Source: Chloroflexota bacterium (GTDB lineage: Bacteria; Chloroflexota; Dehalococcoidia; UBA2979). From it: a stretch of DNA of 49,808 nt. Where the stretch lies: positions 1 to 49,808 of the forward strand of contig CANKAU010000014.1 in NCBI GenBank assembly GCA_947479915.1, given 5' to 3'. Both the position numbers and the translations under genes were made by a program. Below the pieces are notes generated by a model, which was given only the letters and a program-made list of their open reading frames with translations, was not told the DNA's origin and ran no database searches. Positions within the stretch are counted from its first letter, which is position 1. Each line of letters starts with the position of its first letter. Positions 7,902 through 16,193 of this stretch are shown in pieces.

Positions 7902-8830
7902 CAGGAGCCGCCACCCATGACCGCCGGTGCCGCGCTGTCCGTGTACAGCGACAGGAAGAAGTCCTCCAGCGTCGGCTCGTGCGCGTCGATGTCGAGGACA
8001 GTGAACTGCGCGAGACGCTTGAGCAGCGCATCGAAGCCCTCGCGTACCTCGAACACCGCGCGTCCGGCCTCGGTGCGCAGGAAGCGCGCGCCCGCGATGC
8101 CGTCGAACGCCGACGGTGCCGGCGCGTCGGCGAAGCGCACCGTGACGATGCGCGCTGCCAGCCGCCGCTGCTCGGCGAGGTCGAACGACCCGACGAGGCG
8201 ACCCGCGCGTAGCACAGCGACGTGGTCACACACGCGCTCGACCTCGCTCAGGATGTGCGACGAGAAGAAGACCGTGCGCCCCTCGGCGGCGATCTCGCGC
8301 ACGATCTCCAGCACGACGTCCTGCATCAGCGGGTCGAGCCCGGAGGTCGGCTCGTCGAGGATCACGACCTCGGGCTTCGCCAGCAGCGCGGCGATCAACC
8401 CCACTTTCTGCTGGTTCCCTTTCGAGAGCGTGCGGATCCCGCGTTCCGGGTCGAGGTCCAGGCAGGTCAGCAGGTCATCCAGCAGTGCGCTGTCAGCCTG
8501 CACCCCGCGCGCCCTCGCGACGAAGTCGAACATGTCGCGACCGGTCATGTACGAGTAGTAGTTGGCGCTGGACGGCAGGTAGCCCACGTGCGCACGGGCC
8601 TCCACGCTGTCGTCCTGGCAGTCGAAGCCCAGGATGCTCGCGCGGCCCTCGGTGGGACGGATCATGTCCAGCAGGATGCGGATCAGGGTGGTCTTGCCGG
8701 CGCCGTTCTGGCCCAGCAGCCCGAACACGGTGCCCCGCGGCACGACGAGGTCGACCTGAGCGAGCGCCCGGACACCGCCCCGGTAGTGTTTGCCGAGGTG
8801 TGTCGCCTGAATCGCCGGGAACGAGACCAT
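7901..8830 (-). CDS. ABC transporter ATP-binding protein (ABC-2 exporter)
   Basis: The 309-residue protein has a complete ABC ATPase core: Walker A GQNGAGKTT at residues 40-48, signature LSKGNQQKV at 135-143, Walker B VVILDEPTSGLDP from 155, and the H-loop His192 in SSHILSE. A C-terminal domain of about 90 residues follows, as in CcmA/DrrA/NatA-type exporters. It hydrolyses ATP on the cytoplasmic face and pairs with the permease encoded by the overlapping next gene. The ATG at 8830 has GGAGG upstream and a TATACT box about 45 bases upstream. Confidence 0.95.
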   Translation of the reverse strand: MVSFPAIQATHLGKHYRGGVRALAQVDLVVPRGTVFGLLGQNGAGKTTLIRILLDMIRPTEGRASILGFDCQDDSVEARAHVGYLPSSANYYSYMTGRDMFDFVARARGVQADSALLDDLLTCLDLDPERGIRTLSKGNQQKVGLIAALLAKPEVVILDEPTSGLDPLMQDVVLEIVREIAAEGRTVFFSSHILSEVERVCDHVAVLRAGRLVGSFDLAEQRRLAARIVTVRFADAPAPSAFDGIAGARFLRTEAGRAVFEVREGFDALLKRLAQFTVLDIDAHEPTLEDFFLSLYTDSAAPAVMGGGS

Positions 8831-8874
8831 GAAGGTGGGCCTCCTCCCCGCATCTGAGCGGGCCGGACACCACC

Positions 8875-8880
8875 AGTATA
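8875..8880 (-). promoter_or_regulatory. Candidate -10 box (TATACT) for the ABC exporter operon
   Basis: TATACT on the minus strand lies 44 bases before the ATPase start in a GC-rich intergenic stretch. No good -35 hexamer is visible at 16-18 bases. The same hexamer occurs at a similar distance from the aldo/keto reductase gene. Confidence 0.3.
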
Positions 8881-8948
8881 GAAATCCGCCGCCGTGTGAA
8901 CCTCGCGGAATCGCTACGCGTTTCGCGCGAGACGCACAGGACGTTGGT

Positions 8949-9902
8949 CTACTTCGTGAGGCGGTCGATCTCCGCCATGTCTTCCGCGGTCAGGCGCCAC
9001 CCGGCGGCCGCCGCGGCGTTCGCGGTCACCTGCTCGGGGCGCGTGGCGCCGGCGATGATCGAGCCGACGTAGTCGAGCGACGCGAGCCACGAGAACGCGA
9101 GCTCGAGGATCGTGTGGCCTCGCTCCTGCGCGAACCGCTCCAGCGCCTCGACCTTGTCGAAGTTCGCGTCGGACAGCGTGTAGCCCGAAATGGCGTCGGA
9201 GCCCTTCGCGAGGCGGCCGGCCTCCGCGGTGGCGCCTCGACGGTACTTGCCGGTGAGCAGGCCGCTCGCCAGCGGGTAGAACGGCAGCAGCCCGAGCCCG
9301 AAGCGCTGCGCGGCCGGGATGACCTCCGCCTCCAGGCTGCGGTTGAGCAGGTTGTATTCGCTCTGGATCGACAGCAGCGGCACGAAGCCGGCCGAGCGCG
9401 CCGTCCACTGCGCGTCCGCGATCTGCCAACCCGCGTAGTTCGAGACGCCGACGTAGCGCACCTTCCCCGACGTCACGAGGTCATCGAGGGCGCGCATCGT
9501 TTCCTCGATGGGGGTGTCGGAGTCGGGGCGGTGCATCTGGTAGAGGTCGATGTAGTCGGTATCCAGGCGGCGCAGGGACGCCTCGACCGCCTCGAAGATG
9601 TAGCGGCGCGAGCCGCCGGCCTTCATCGGGCCGTCACCCATCGGGATGCCGAACTTCGTGGCCACGACGGCGTCGGCGCGGCGGCCCTTCAGCGCGCGAC
9701 CCAGGTACTCCTCGGACGGCCCGCGCCCCCCGTACACGTCCGCCGTGTCGAAGAAGTTGATGCCGTTCGCCAGGCACTCACTCACCACCGCCTCGGCCTG
9801 CTCCGGGTCAATGCCCGCATCCAGCCGATGGCCGAAGTTGTTGGTGCCCAGCCCCACCACCGAGACCATCAGGCCCGAGTTGCCGAGATTGCGGTACTCC
9901 AC
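8949..9902 (-). CDS. Aldo/keto reductase
   Basis: The 317-residue protein is a typical (beta/alpha)8 aldo/keto reductase. The catalytic tetrad is visible as Asp52 and Tyr57 (FDTADVYGGRG), Lys83 (ATKFG) and His124 (YQMHRPD). The NADPH-binding region near the C-terminus reads SIIAGATRPEQV. It resembles the YghZ/AKR12-like group that reduces aldehydes and ketones; the substrate is unknown. The GTG start at 9902 is preceded by AAGGAG six bases away. It is read in the same direction as the ABC exporter, but a 118-bp gap with its own TATACT box separates them. Confidence 0.92.
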   Translation of the reverse strand: MEYRNLGNSGLMVSVVGLGTNNFGHRLDAGIDPEQAEAVVSECLANGINFFDTADVYGGRGPSEEYLGRALKGRRADAVVATKFGIPMGDGPMKAGGSRRYIFEAVEASLRRLDTDYIDLYQMHRPDSDTPIEETMRALDDLVTSGKVRYVGVSNYAGWQIADAQWTARSAGFVPLLSIQSEYNLLNRSLEAEVIPAAQRFGLGLLPFYPLASGLLTGKYRRGATAEAGRLAKGSDAISGYTLSDANFDKVEALERFAQERGHTILELAFSWLASLDYVGSIIAGATRPEQVTANAAAAAGWRLTAEDMAEIDRLTK

Positions 9903-9949
9903 GGTGGCTCCTTCGCGTCACGCCTCGCGCCTCCTCGGGCGCGAGGGCG

Positions 9950-9955
9950 AGTATA
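9950..9955 (-). promoter_or_regulatory. Candidate -10 box (TATACT) for the aldo/keto reductase gene
   Basis: TATACT on the minus strand lies 47 bases upstream of the GTG start. There is no recognisable -35 hexamer, so this is weak evidence supported only by the similar box upstream of the ABC exporter. Confidence 0.3.
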
Positions 9956-10055
9956 GGGGGCGGCCTGCCGAGGCGGCTCGCCCGAGCGTCGCGAGCGCTC
10001 GCGGTGGCGCGCCGCGCGGCGTAGGCTCGCGGCGAAGCACCGAACGGGAGCGCCC

Positions 10056-10574
10056 ATGTCCACCTTCCTGACCCCCGAGCAGGAGACCCTCGCCGAAGAG
10101 ATCGCCGCGCTGCTGATCGAGCGCGGCGAGACCGTCGCCGTGTCCGAGGGCACCTCGGGCGGCCTCGTTTCTGCGGCGCTGCTCTGGGTCGCCGGCGCGT
10201 CGAAGTACTACCGCGGCGGCGGCGTGCTCTACACGCTGGACTCGCGCATTGCGCTGGCCGGCGTCCCCCGCGCGTCCTACGCGGACTACCGCGGCACGAC
10301 GCCCGCGCTGCTCGCCGAACTCACTGAGGCGGTCCGCGCACGCCTGGACGCCACGTGGTGCATCGGCGAGTCCGGCCTCGCGGGCCCGACCGGCGGGCGC
10401 TCCGGAGCGCCTCCCGGCCGCACCACGGTCGCCGTCGCGGGCCCCGTGACGCGCGCCGAGGTGATCGAGACGGGTACCACCGACCGCGGCGAGAACATGT
10501 CGCGCTTCACCACGATCGCCCTCACCTACCTGCGCGACGCGATCCGCGAGGAACCCGCGAGCGCGCAGGCGTAG
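10056..10574 (+). CDS. CinA-type nicotinamide-nucleotide amidohydrolase
   Basis: At 172 residues this is the stand-alone C-terminal CinA (PncC-like) domain, without the N-terminal molybdopterin-like domain. Motifs are VAVSEGTSGGLVSAALL near residue 27 (equivalent to the AESCTGG motif, with Gly in place of the usual Cys), the YYRGGGVLYT strand, and GESGLAGPTGG around residues 105-115. PncC enzymes deamidate NMN to recycle pyridine nucleotides. Because the motif is diverged (SEGTSGG), the activity is less certain than the fold. The eIF1-like gene starts 2 bases after its stop. Confidence 0.8.
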   Translation: MSTFLTPEQETLAEEIAALLIERGETVAVSEGTSGGLVSAALLWVAGASKYYRGGGVLYTLDSRIALAGVPRASYADYRGTTPALLAELTEAVRARLDATWCIGESGLAGPTGGRSGAPPGRTTVAVAGPVTRAEVIETGTTDRGENMSRFTTIALTYLRDAIREEPASAQA

Positions 10575-10576
10575 CC

Positions 10577-10963
10577 GTGGTGCCGCCCACCCTGCCGGAG
10601 AAGAACTCGCGCCTCGTCTACTCGACGGACGGGACCGACGGCGGGCGCATCAAGCCGCCGGAGCCGCCGCGACGCCCGACGTCGAAGCAGACGTCGAAGT
10701 CGTCGGGCCCGCCGGTCCCGGATGACGGCTTCGTGCGCATCCGCCGCGAGAAGGGCGGTCGAGGCGGCAAGACCGTGACCACCGTCACCGGTCTCCCCGG
10801 CAGCGACGCGGACCTCGACGCGATGGTGAAGCTCCTCAAGCAGCTCTGCGGCGCGGGCGGCACGCGCGAAGGCTCGTCCGTCCTCATCCAGGGCGACCAC
10901 CGCGACCGCATCCAGGCCAAGCTCGAATCGCTCGGCCATAAGGTGAAGCTCGCGGGCGGCTAG
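10577..10963 (+). CDS. SUI1/eIF1-like translation factor (YciH type)
   Basis: The protein has 128 residues from the first of two consecutive GTG codons (10577 or 10580). The N-terminal 50 residues are Pro/Ser/Lys-rich and probably flexible. The C-terminal domain carries the SUI1 signature: RREKGGRGGKTVTTVTGLPG (residues 56-75) and VLIQGDHRDRIQAKLESLGH (102-121). In Escherichia coli YciH affects start-codon fidelity and acts as a stress-related initiation inhibitor; the role here is presumably similar. It is coupled to the CinA-like gene by a 2-base gap. Confidence 0.88.
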   Translation: MVPPTLPEKNSRLVYSTDGTDGGRIKPPEPPRRPTSKQTSKSSGPPVPDDGFVRIRREKGGRGGKTVTTVTGLPGSDADLDAMVKLLKQLCGAGGTREGSSVLIQGDHRDRIQAKLESLGHKVKLAGG

Positions 10964-11096
10964 TCCGCGCGATCCTCACCCCTTCGTACCAACGCCCTCC
11001 CCTCGACGTCCCACCGAGGCGCGTGCCTCGAACGTGGGGTAGAGTGCGGCGCGGACACCGGACGAACGCCCCACCGGGCACACAAGGAGATACCAG

Positions 11097-11942
11097 ATGG
11101 CGACGAACCCCGACCTGAATGGCAAGGTGGCCATCGTCACCGGCGCCAGCCGAGGCATCGGCGCGGACGTCGCGCGCGTCCTCGCCCGCGAGGGCATGAC
11201 CGTCATCTGCGCCGCCCGCACGGAGAACGAGGGCGAGTCGCGCATCCCCGGCACGCTGACCGACACGGTAGCCTCGATCGCGGAGACCGGCGGCAAGGCG
11301 GTCGCGCGCCGCGCCGACATGTCGAAGGAAGACGAAGTCGAGGCGCTCTGGGACTGGTCGGTCGCCGAGTTCGGACACGTGGACGCCGTCATCAACAACG
11401 CCGGCATCTCGCCCAACGGCACCATCGAGAAGATGAACTGGCGTCACTTCCACCTGGCGTTCCAGATCAACGTGGCCACGCCCGCGCTGCTCTCGCGCCT
11501 CGCCGCGACGCACATGCGCGAGATCGGCGGCGGCTCGATCATCAACGTCTCGTCGGGCGCGAGCCGCGGGCCCGGCGCCGGCCCGTACACCGAGGTCGTC
11601 CAGAACCGCACGATCTACGGCCTGACGAAGTCCGCCCTCGAGCGCATGACGCAGGGCATGGCCGCTGAGCTCTGGCCGGACAACATCTCCGTCAACGCGA
11701 TCATGCCCTCCACCCAGATCTGGGTCGGCGGCACGATCTACGTGGCGCAGCAGCGCAACCCCGAGGGCTTCGAGAGCATGGACCTGACCGGGAAGCGCAA
11801 GGACGGCACGATCATGGGTGACGCCGCCGCCGCGATCATCCGTGCCGACCACAAGGTCTACACGGGCCAGGTGAAGAACGACCAGGACACGTTGAGCGCG
11901 ATCCTCGGCACCACCGACTTCTCGAAGTACCCGGTCTACTAG
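11097..11942 (+). CDS. SDR family oxidoreductase
   Basis: A classical short-chain dehydrogenase/reductase of 281 residues. It shows the cofactor motif TGASRGIG (15-22), NNAG (100-103), the catalytic Ser of INVSSGASRG (about 152) and the Tyr174-Lys178 pair in YGLTK. Arg41 after strand 2 suggests NADP(H) preference, which is inference. The C-terminal part is longer than in basic SDRs and has an unusual GTTDFSKYPVY end. The start is supported by AAGGAG upstream. It is followed by a probable terminator hairpin and is likely a single-gene unit. Confidence 0.9.
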   Translation: MATNPDLNGKVAIVTGASRGIGADVARVLAREGMTVICAARTENEGESRIPGTLTDTVASIAETGGKAVARRADMSKEDEVEALWDWSVAEFGHVDAVINNAGISPNGTIEKMNWRHFHLAFQINVATPALLSRLAATHMREIGGGSIINVSSGASRGPGAGPYTEVVQNRTIYGLTKSALERMTQGMAAELWPDNISVNAIMPSTQIWVGGTIYVAQQRNPEGFESMDLTGKRKDGTIMGDAAAAIIRADHKVYTGQVKNDQDTLSAILGTTDFSKYPVY

Positions 11943-11964
11943 CACCGGCATCGAGCCACACGCA

Positions 11965-11991
11965 CAGGGCGCCGGCGATGCCGGGGCCCTG
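11965..11991 (+). terminator. Hairpin after the SDR gene
   Basis: CAGGGC-g-CCGG and CCGG-g-GCCCTG form a stem with one G/G mismatch around a 5-base loop, followed by a T-rich stretch (TTGGTTAT). It lies 22 bases after the SDR stop and just before the convergent FecR gene's stop, so it may end transcription from both sides. Confidence 0.55.
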
Positions 11992-12012
11992 TTGGTTATG
12001 CGCCGTCGTTCG

Positions 12013-13239
12013 CTACGCCGCGCGCCGTCGCGACAGCCACACCACGCCGGCCACCGCGACGAGGATCGCGCCGGCGGCTGCGCCGAGCACGGGGGCACTG
12101 AGGTACCACGCGGCCGAGGCCGCCTGGCCCCTGCCTCCAGTCGGCGGCTTGCCTGTCTCGGCCTTGGCGCGCACGGCGTCCCACTCCGCCGTCACCGCCT
12201 TCACATCGATCGGCTTGACCTCGCCCAGCCCGTTCTTCGTGGCGGCGACCGAGAAGCCGCCGTTGACCGTGGCCTTCTGCTTCATGGCCGTGCTCGTGAA
12301 CTCGACGCTGCCTTCGATCACCTGAAGGGTCGATGTGCCGCCCGTCTCGGAGAGCACGAACGTCGTGCCCTTGATGCTGGTCACCGCCTGGTTCATCTCG
12401 ATCTCCATCGAGCCGTCCTTGGCCATGTGCTTGATGTTGGCCCAGATGTTGCCGATGACGAGCTTGAGCTTCGACTCATTCGGAGCGGCGGTTCGCACGA
12501 CGACCTCAGTCTCGGGCTTCACCACAAACGTCGAGAGATCGGCGAACCCGATCACGGCCGAACTGTCCTCTTGAGTGCGGATGTGATCGCCGCGGCGCAG
12601 CATGGTCTCCAGCTTCGCGAGCTTCCAGCACTTCTCGCAGGACTCGGGACGCGTCTCGACCTGCCCGTTGAGCGAAGAGAACCGCGCTCCGGAGTCCTCG
12701 AGTTCGCCCGCGGCGGGTGCTGCGGGCGCCGCCGTCTTCGCGGACGCCGCGGCCGTCGGCGAGGGCGCGGCGAGCGGTGTGGACGGCAGCTTCTCCGGCG
12801 TCGTGACCACGCCGCCCCCGCCGCTGATCCCGCCGATGCTGACGCTGAAGTCCGAGTGCACGGAGCCGTCCGTCCCATTCCAGCCCGCCGCCTGCCCGTC
12901 CGCGTCCTTGATCGTGAAGAACAGCGACGCGCCCACGGCGCTCTGGCGCAGTTTCGAGGTGTTCACGGACCACGGATTGCAGTTCGCGGCCTCACACAGG
13001 GGCGTCTTGTCGTCCTGCGAGGTCCAGCGCAGCGTGTACGGCGCACGTCCGCCGGAGATCTTCACGGCGATCGTGATCTCCGCGCCGCGCTGCACCTCGA
13101 CGGGCTTGAGCACGTTGGGCGAGACGGTGAGCGCCTCCACGACAATCGGCCCGGCAGCGCGGGCGTTGTCGCGAGGCAGCAGGAGTGCCAGTGCAGTGAG
13201 GCCCGCGACGAGGATGATCGGGATGAGGCGACGAGGCAT
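12013..13239 (-). CDS. FecR-domain membrane-anchored protein
   Basis: The 408-residue product has an N-terminal signal peptide (residues 1-29), a beta-rich region (31-140) containing CEAANC, a Pro/Ala linker (150-180), a FecR domain (about 188-330), and a C-terminal helix (379-402) followed by RRR. The FecR part shows LNGQVETRP, a CEKC pair, LRRGDHIRTQEDSSAVIGFADLS and a region ending TSIKGTTFVL. The topology is an extracytoplasmic protein held by a C-terminal membrane helix. No ECF sigma factor or TonB receptor is adjacent, so classic FecIR signalling is unlikely. Its 5' end faces the NnrS-like gene in the same direction, 105 bases away. Confidence 0.85.
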   Translation of the reverse strand: MPRRLIPIILVAGLTALALLLPRDNARAAGPIVVEALTVSPNVLKPVEVQRGAEITIAVKISGGRAPYTLRWTSQDDKTPLCEAANCNPWSVNTSKLRQSAVGASLFFTIKDADGQAAGWNGTDGSVHSDFSVSIGGISGGGGVVTTPEKLPSTPLAAPSPTAAASAKTAAPAAPAAGELEDSGARFSSLNGQVETRPESCEKCWKLAKLETMLRRGDHIRTQEDSSAVIGFADLSTFVVKPETEVVVRTAAPNESKLKLVIGNIWANIKHMAKDGSMEIEMNQAVTSIKGTTFVLSETGGTSTLQVIEGSVEFTSTAMKQKATVNGGFSVAATKNGLGEVKPIDVKAVTAEWDAVRAKAETGKPPTGGRGQAASAAWYLSAPVLGAAAGAILVAVAGVVWLSRRRAA

Positions 13240-13344
13240 GGCCGTCCTCCCCGGAGGGATGAACGCCGAACCCTCCGGCTGAGACGATCGTGCGCACGCG
13301 ATCGTGTGTGCGACAGAGGCGATCGCACCGGTCGCTCGAAATGC

Positions 13345-14715
13345 CTACTCCGGCTGCTCGACGACCGGGAGCGACTCGCCACTCGCGCGCCACTTGGCCA
13401 TACGGCCGAGGTAGTCGAGGTGCGCGCGGCGCGCGCGAATGAACTGCACGGCGAAGACGCCGGCCGCGATCCAGGCGAACATCCCGCCGAGCAGCATCGA
13501 AGTGAAGCGCACGTTGTCCGGCAGCGATGCCAGCGGCACCACGCCGCGTAGGAGCATCGCGGAGAGCAGCGCCGCCGCGTACAGCGGGCCGCGCGCGCGA
13601 CTCGGCTGCCGCACGAGGCGCTCGCTGGCGAACTCCGGCAGGATGAGCTGCGCCATGCCGACGATCCCGAGCGTGATCACGCCAACCGCAAAGATGTGCC
13701 GCGCGCCATCGGTCACGCGGACGGCGACGGCGTGGCCGGTGACGGCCGCCTCGAGGCCGCTCGTGAGGAGGAGCAGCCCGACGAGGCTGAGCGAGAGCAG
13801 CGCGCCGCGCAGCGCCCACGCGAGCGGCTGGGACGCGGCGGCGAACCGCGTCTCGCGCTTCCAGAAGCCGAAGGCGCTGATGAACACCAGCGCCCCTGCG
13901 CCGAAGACGGCCTGCCCCACCGCGCTCGACCTCGGCTCGGACAACAGGCCCGCGACGACCCAGAGCGCGAGCCCGCCCTGCGTCAGCGCGCAGCCGACGA
14001 GGCCGAGCGCGCGCGAGGGCGTGGGCATCCCGAACAGCGTGGGGAACGAGCGCAGCCCGACGCCGCTGAAGACGCCGAAGAGGAAGCCGAAGAACTGCAT
14101 CGTGAGCAGCGCGCCGTCTTGATCCGACCGCAGGATGCGGTCGCCGCCGGCCGCCATCGCCGCGAGCCAGCCGAGGCCGAGCGACGCCTGCACCGCGAAC
14201 CAGAGCGCACCCGCGCCGATCTGGATCGCATGCGGCTCACCGTCGCGGATCGCGCGCCCCATGATCTCAAGGACGATTCTCGTGAAGAGCAGCGCGCCCA
14301 CCAGCTCCAGCGCCGCCCCGAGGTCCAGAATCACCGAGCCGACGGGGCCGTACGGGATCACCGGCTGCCCGACCGCCCTCGCCAGGACGCCGCCACCGAG
14401 GCACCAGAGAATCGCCGTCACCTCGCGCGAGCGGGGGAGCGTGCCGTTGCCGAAGCGCGGGATCAGCTTGCTCGCGACGCCCACGACGAAGATGCCCGCG
14501 AAGCCGATGACCTGCAGGTGGCCATGCACCTGCGCGTGGCTGGCCCACGAGGCGGAGACGCCGGCGATGACCGCCTCTGCGGACAGCGTGACCGCCAGCG
14601 AGAACCCGCCGAGGACCCCGAAGGCCAGCGCGACGTAGACGAAGGGAACGTGGACATCGGCGATGCGATCGCGGACTGCTCGTTTGGGCGGGAGGTTCGC
14701 CGGGGTGTCGGACAT
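13345..14715 (-). CDS. NnrS-like multi-span haem-copper type membrane protein
   Basis: A 456-residue protein with about 12 hydrophobic segments. Near the N-terminus is a His cluster, His60, His64 and His66 (SHAQVHGHLQVIGF), followed by KLIPRFGNG, both characteristic of NnrS-like proteins. NnrS is linked to nitric oxide stress and related proteins are distant relatives of haem-copper oxidase subunit I. No nitrite or nitric oxide reductase genes are in view, so the physiological role is open. The start has GGGAG eight bases upstream. It is divergent from the CoA-transferase pair. Confidence 0.75.
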   Translation of the reverse strand: MSDTPANLPPKRAVRDRIADVHVPFVYVALAFGVLGGFSLAVTLSAEAVIAGVSASWASHAQVHGHLQVIGFAGIFVVGVASKLIPRFGNGTLPRSREVTAILWCLGGGVLARAVGQPVIPYGPVGSVILDLGAALELVGALLFTRIVLEIMGRAIRDGEPHAIQIGAGALWFAVQASLGLGWLAAMAAGGDRILRSDQDGALLTMQFFGFLFGVFSGVGLRSFPTLFGMPTPSRALGLVGCALTQGGLALWVVAGLLSEPRSSAVGQAVFGAGALVFISAFGFWKRETRFAAASQPLAWALRGALLSLSLVGLLLLTSGLEAAVTGHAVAVRVTDGARHIFAVGVITLGIVGMAQLILPEFASERLVRQPSRARGPLYAAALLSAMLLRGVVPLASLPDNVRFTSMLLGGMFAWIAAGVFAVQFIRARRAHLDYLGRMAKWRASGESLPVVEQPE

Positions 14716-14954
14716 GCGGCTGCTCCCTCGTTCGCAGCGCCAGCATGCACCCCGCGCGGCTGGACGGCATCCCCCTCGCTTTACGGTCGGGTTTCGGGCG
14801 TGCTACATGCAGTCGGCCCGTGACGCCGGTGGCGTCGCGCAGGAGCGATATGCTGCTGCGCGTCTTCGCCCGGCGGCGCGACGTGCCGAGCCCAGAGGGG
14901 GCCACGCGCGACGGGCGAGCGTCTCTCAGCGCCATACCCGGGGAGGTAGTGCTG

Positions 14955-16193
14955 TTGTCTAAGGTGTTCGATGGGCTCACCGTCATCGAACTTGCCGACC
15001 GGCGGAACCAGATGGTCGGCAAGATCATGTCCGATGCCGGTGCGCGAGTCATCCAGATCGAACCGACCCGGGGCAGCCCCGGCCGGTATGTAGGTCCCTT
15101 CGTCAACGACGTGGAGGACCCGAACAAGAGCCTCGACTACTGGTGGTTCAACACCGGCAAAGAGAGCGTCTGCATCGACATCACGCGACTGCCGGGGCAG
15201 CAGATGCTGCGCCGCCTGATCGCGTCGGCCGATGTGTTCGTGGAGAGCACGAAGCCGGGCACGCTAGCCGCGCTCGGGCTGGACTACGCGTCCGTCGCAC
15301 CCTCGAACTCGAAGCTCATCTACGCGTCGCTCACGGACTTCGGCCAGACCGGCCCGTGGGCGCAGCTGGAGATGAACGACCCGGCGCACCTCGCCCTCGG
15401 CGGGCAGATGGGCGTCGGCGGCTACTCCGACCCGAAGGAGACGCCGATTGGCGGCCAGGGCCGACAGGCGTACAACGCCGCGTCCGTGATGATGGCGCAC
15501 TCGATCACCGTCGCCCTGTGGGACCGCATGACGACTGACCTCGGCCAGTACGTCGATGTAGCGATCCACGACTGCTGCGCAATCTGCACCGAGCGCCCGG
15601 TCTCGTACTGGCTCTGGTACAACCAGCCGTCCGTTCGCCAGACCGGCCAGCACGCCGGCCCGACCTACGCGCCGCCGATCCAGGTGCAGGCCGCTGACGG
15701 CCGCCACATGAACGCGCGCTTCAACTTCCCGCCCAACGTCTGGCCGAAGATGCTCGGCTGGATGAAGGAGCTGGGCGTTGCCGGCGACCTTGAGGACGAG
15801 AAGTACAACGACGCCCCCACGCGCCAGGCGGCTGCCGCCGTCGGCGGTCCCGTGGACGTGGCGATGAAGGCGTTGCTGGCGAAGGTGCCGGCGCAGGAGG
15901 CGTTCGAGAAGGCGCAGTCCTTCGGCCTCACGTGGGGCGTCATCCGCGCCCCCGAGGAGAACCTGGGCATCAGCCACTTCGCGGAGCGCGGCTTCTGGCG
16001 CGACGTGGAGCACGAGGAGATCGGTAAGACGGTTCCCTACCCGCGCGGCTTCTACAAGAGCGACGGGTTGGATGTGTCCCCGGACGGGCGTGCCCCGCAC
16101 CTGGGCGAGCACACGCGTGCCGTCCTCACGAAGGAACTCGGCATCGACGCGACGCAGGTGGAACTGCTGGCGCAGACGGGAGTGGTGCGATGA
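14955..16193 (+). CDS. Family III CoA-transferase (CaiB/BaiF) subunit lacking the catalytic Asp
   Basis: The best start is TTG at 14955, eight bases after GGGAGG (14941-14946), giving 412 residues. The frame is open further upstream but without similarity. The family fold is clear (FDGLTVIELADRR, FVESTKPGTLAALGLDY, TDFGQTGPWA). In family III enzymes a conserved Asp forms the acyl-aspartyl anhydride, just before the GxxxAL helix. Here the matching position in GRQAYNAASVMM holds Tyr173/Asn174, with no Asp nearby. It overlaps the next CoA-transferase gene by four bases (ATGA), so it may be the non-catalytic half of a heteromeric enzyme, as with the two-subunit BbsEF type. That role is inference. 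Confidence 0.85.
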   Translation: MSKVFDGLTVIELADRRNQMVGKIMSDAGARVIQIEPTRGSPGRYVGPFVNDVEDPNKSLDYWWFNTGKESVCIDITRLPGQQMLRRLIASADVFVESTKPGTLAALGLDYASVAPSNSKLIYASLTDFGQTGPWAQLEMNDPAHLALGGQMGVGGYSDPKETPIGGQGRQAYNAASVMMAHSITVALWDRMTTDLGQYVDVAIHDCCAICTERPVSYWLWYNQPSVRQTGQHAGPTYAPPIQVQAADGRHMNARFNFPPNVWPKMLGWMKELGVAGDLEDEKYNDAPTRQAAAAVGGPVDVAMKALLAKVPAQEAFEKAQSFGLTWGVIRAPEENLGISHFAERGFWRDVEHEEIGKTVPYPRGFYKSDGLDVSPDGRAPHLGEHTRAVLTKELGIDATQVELLAQTGVVR

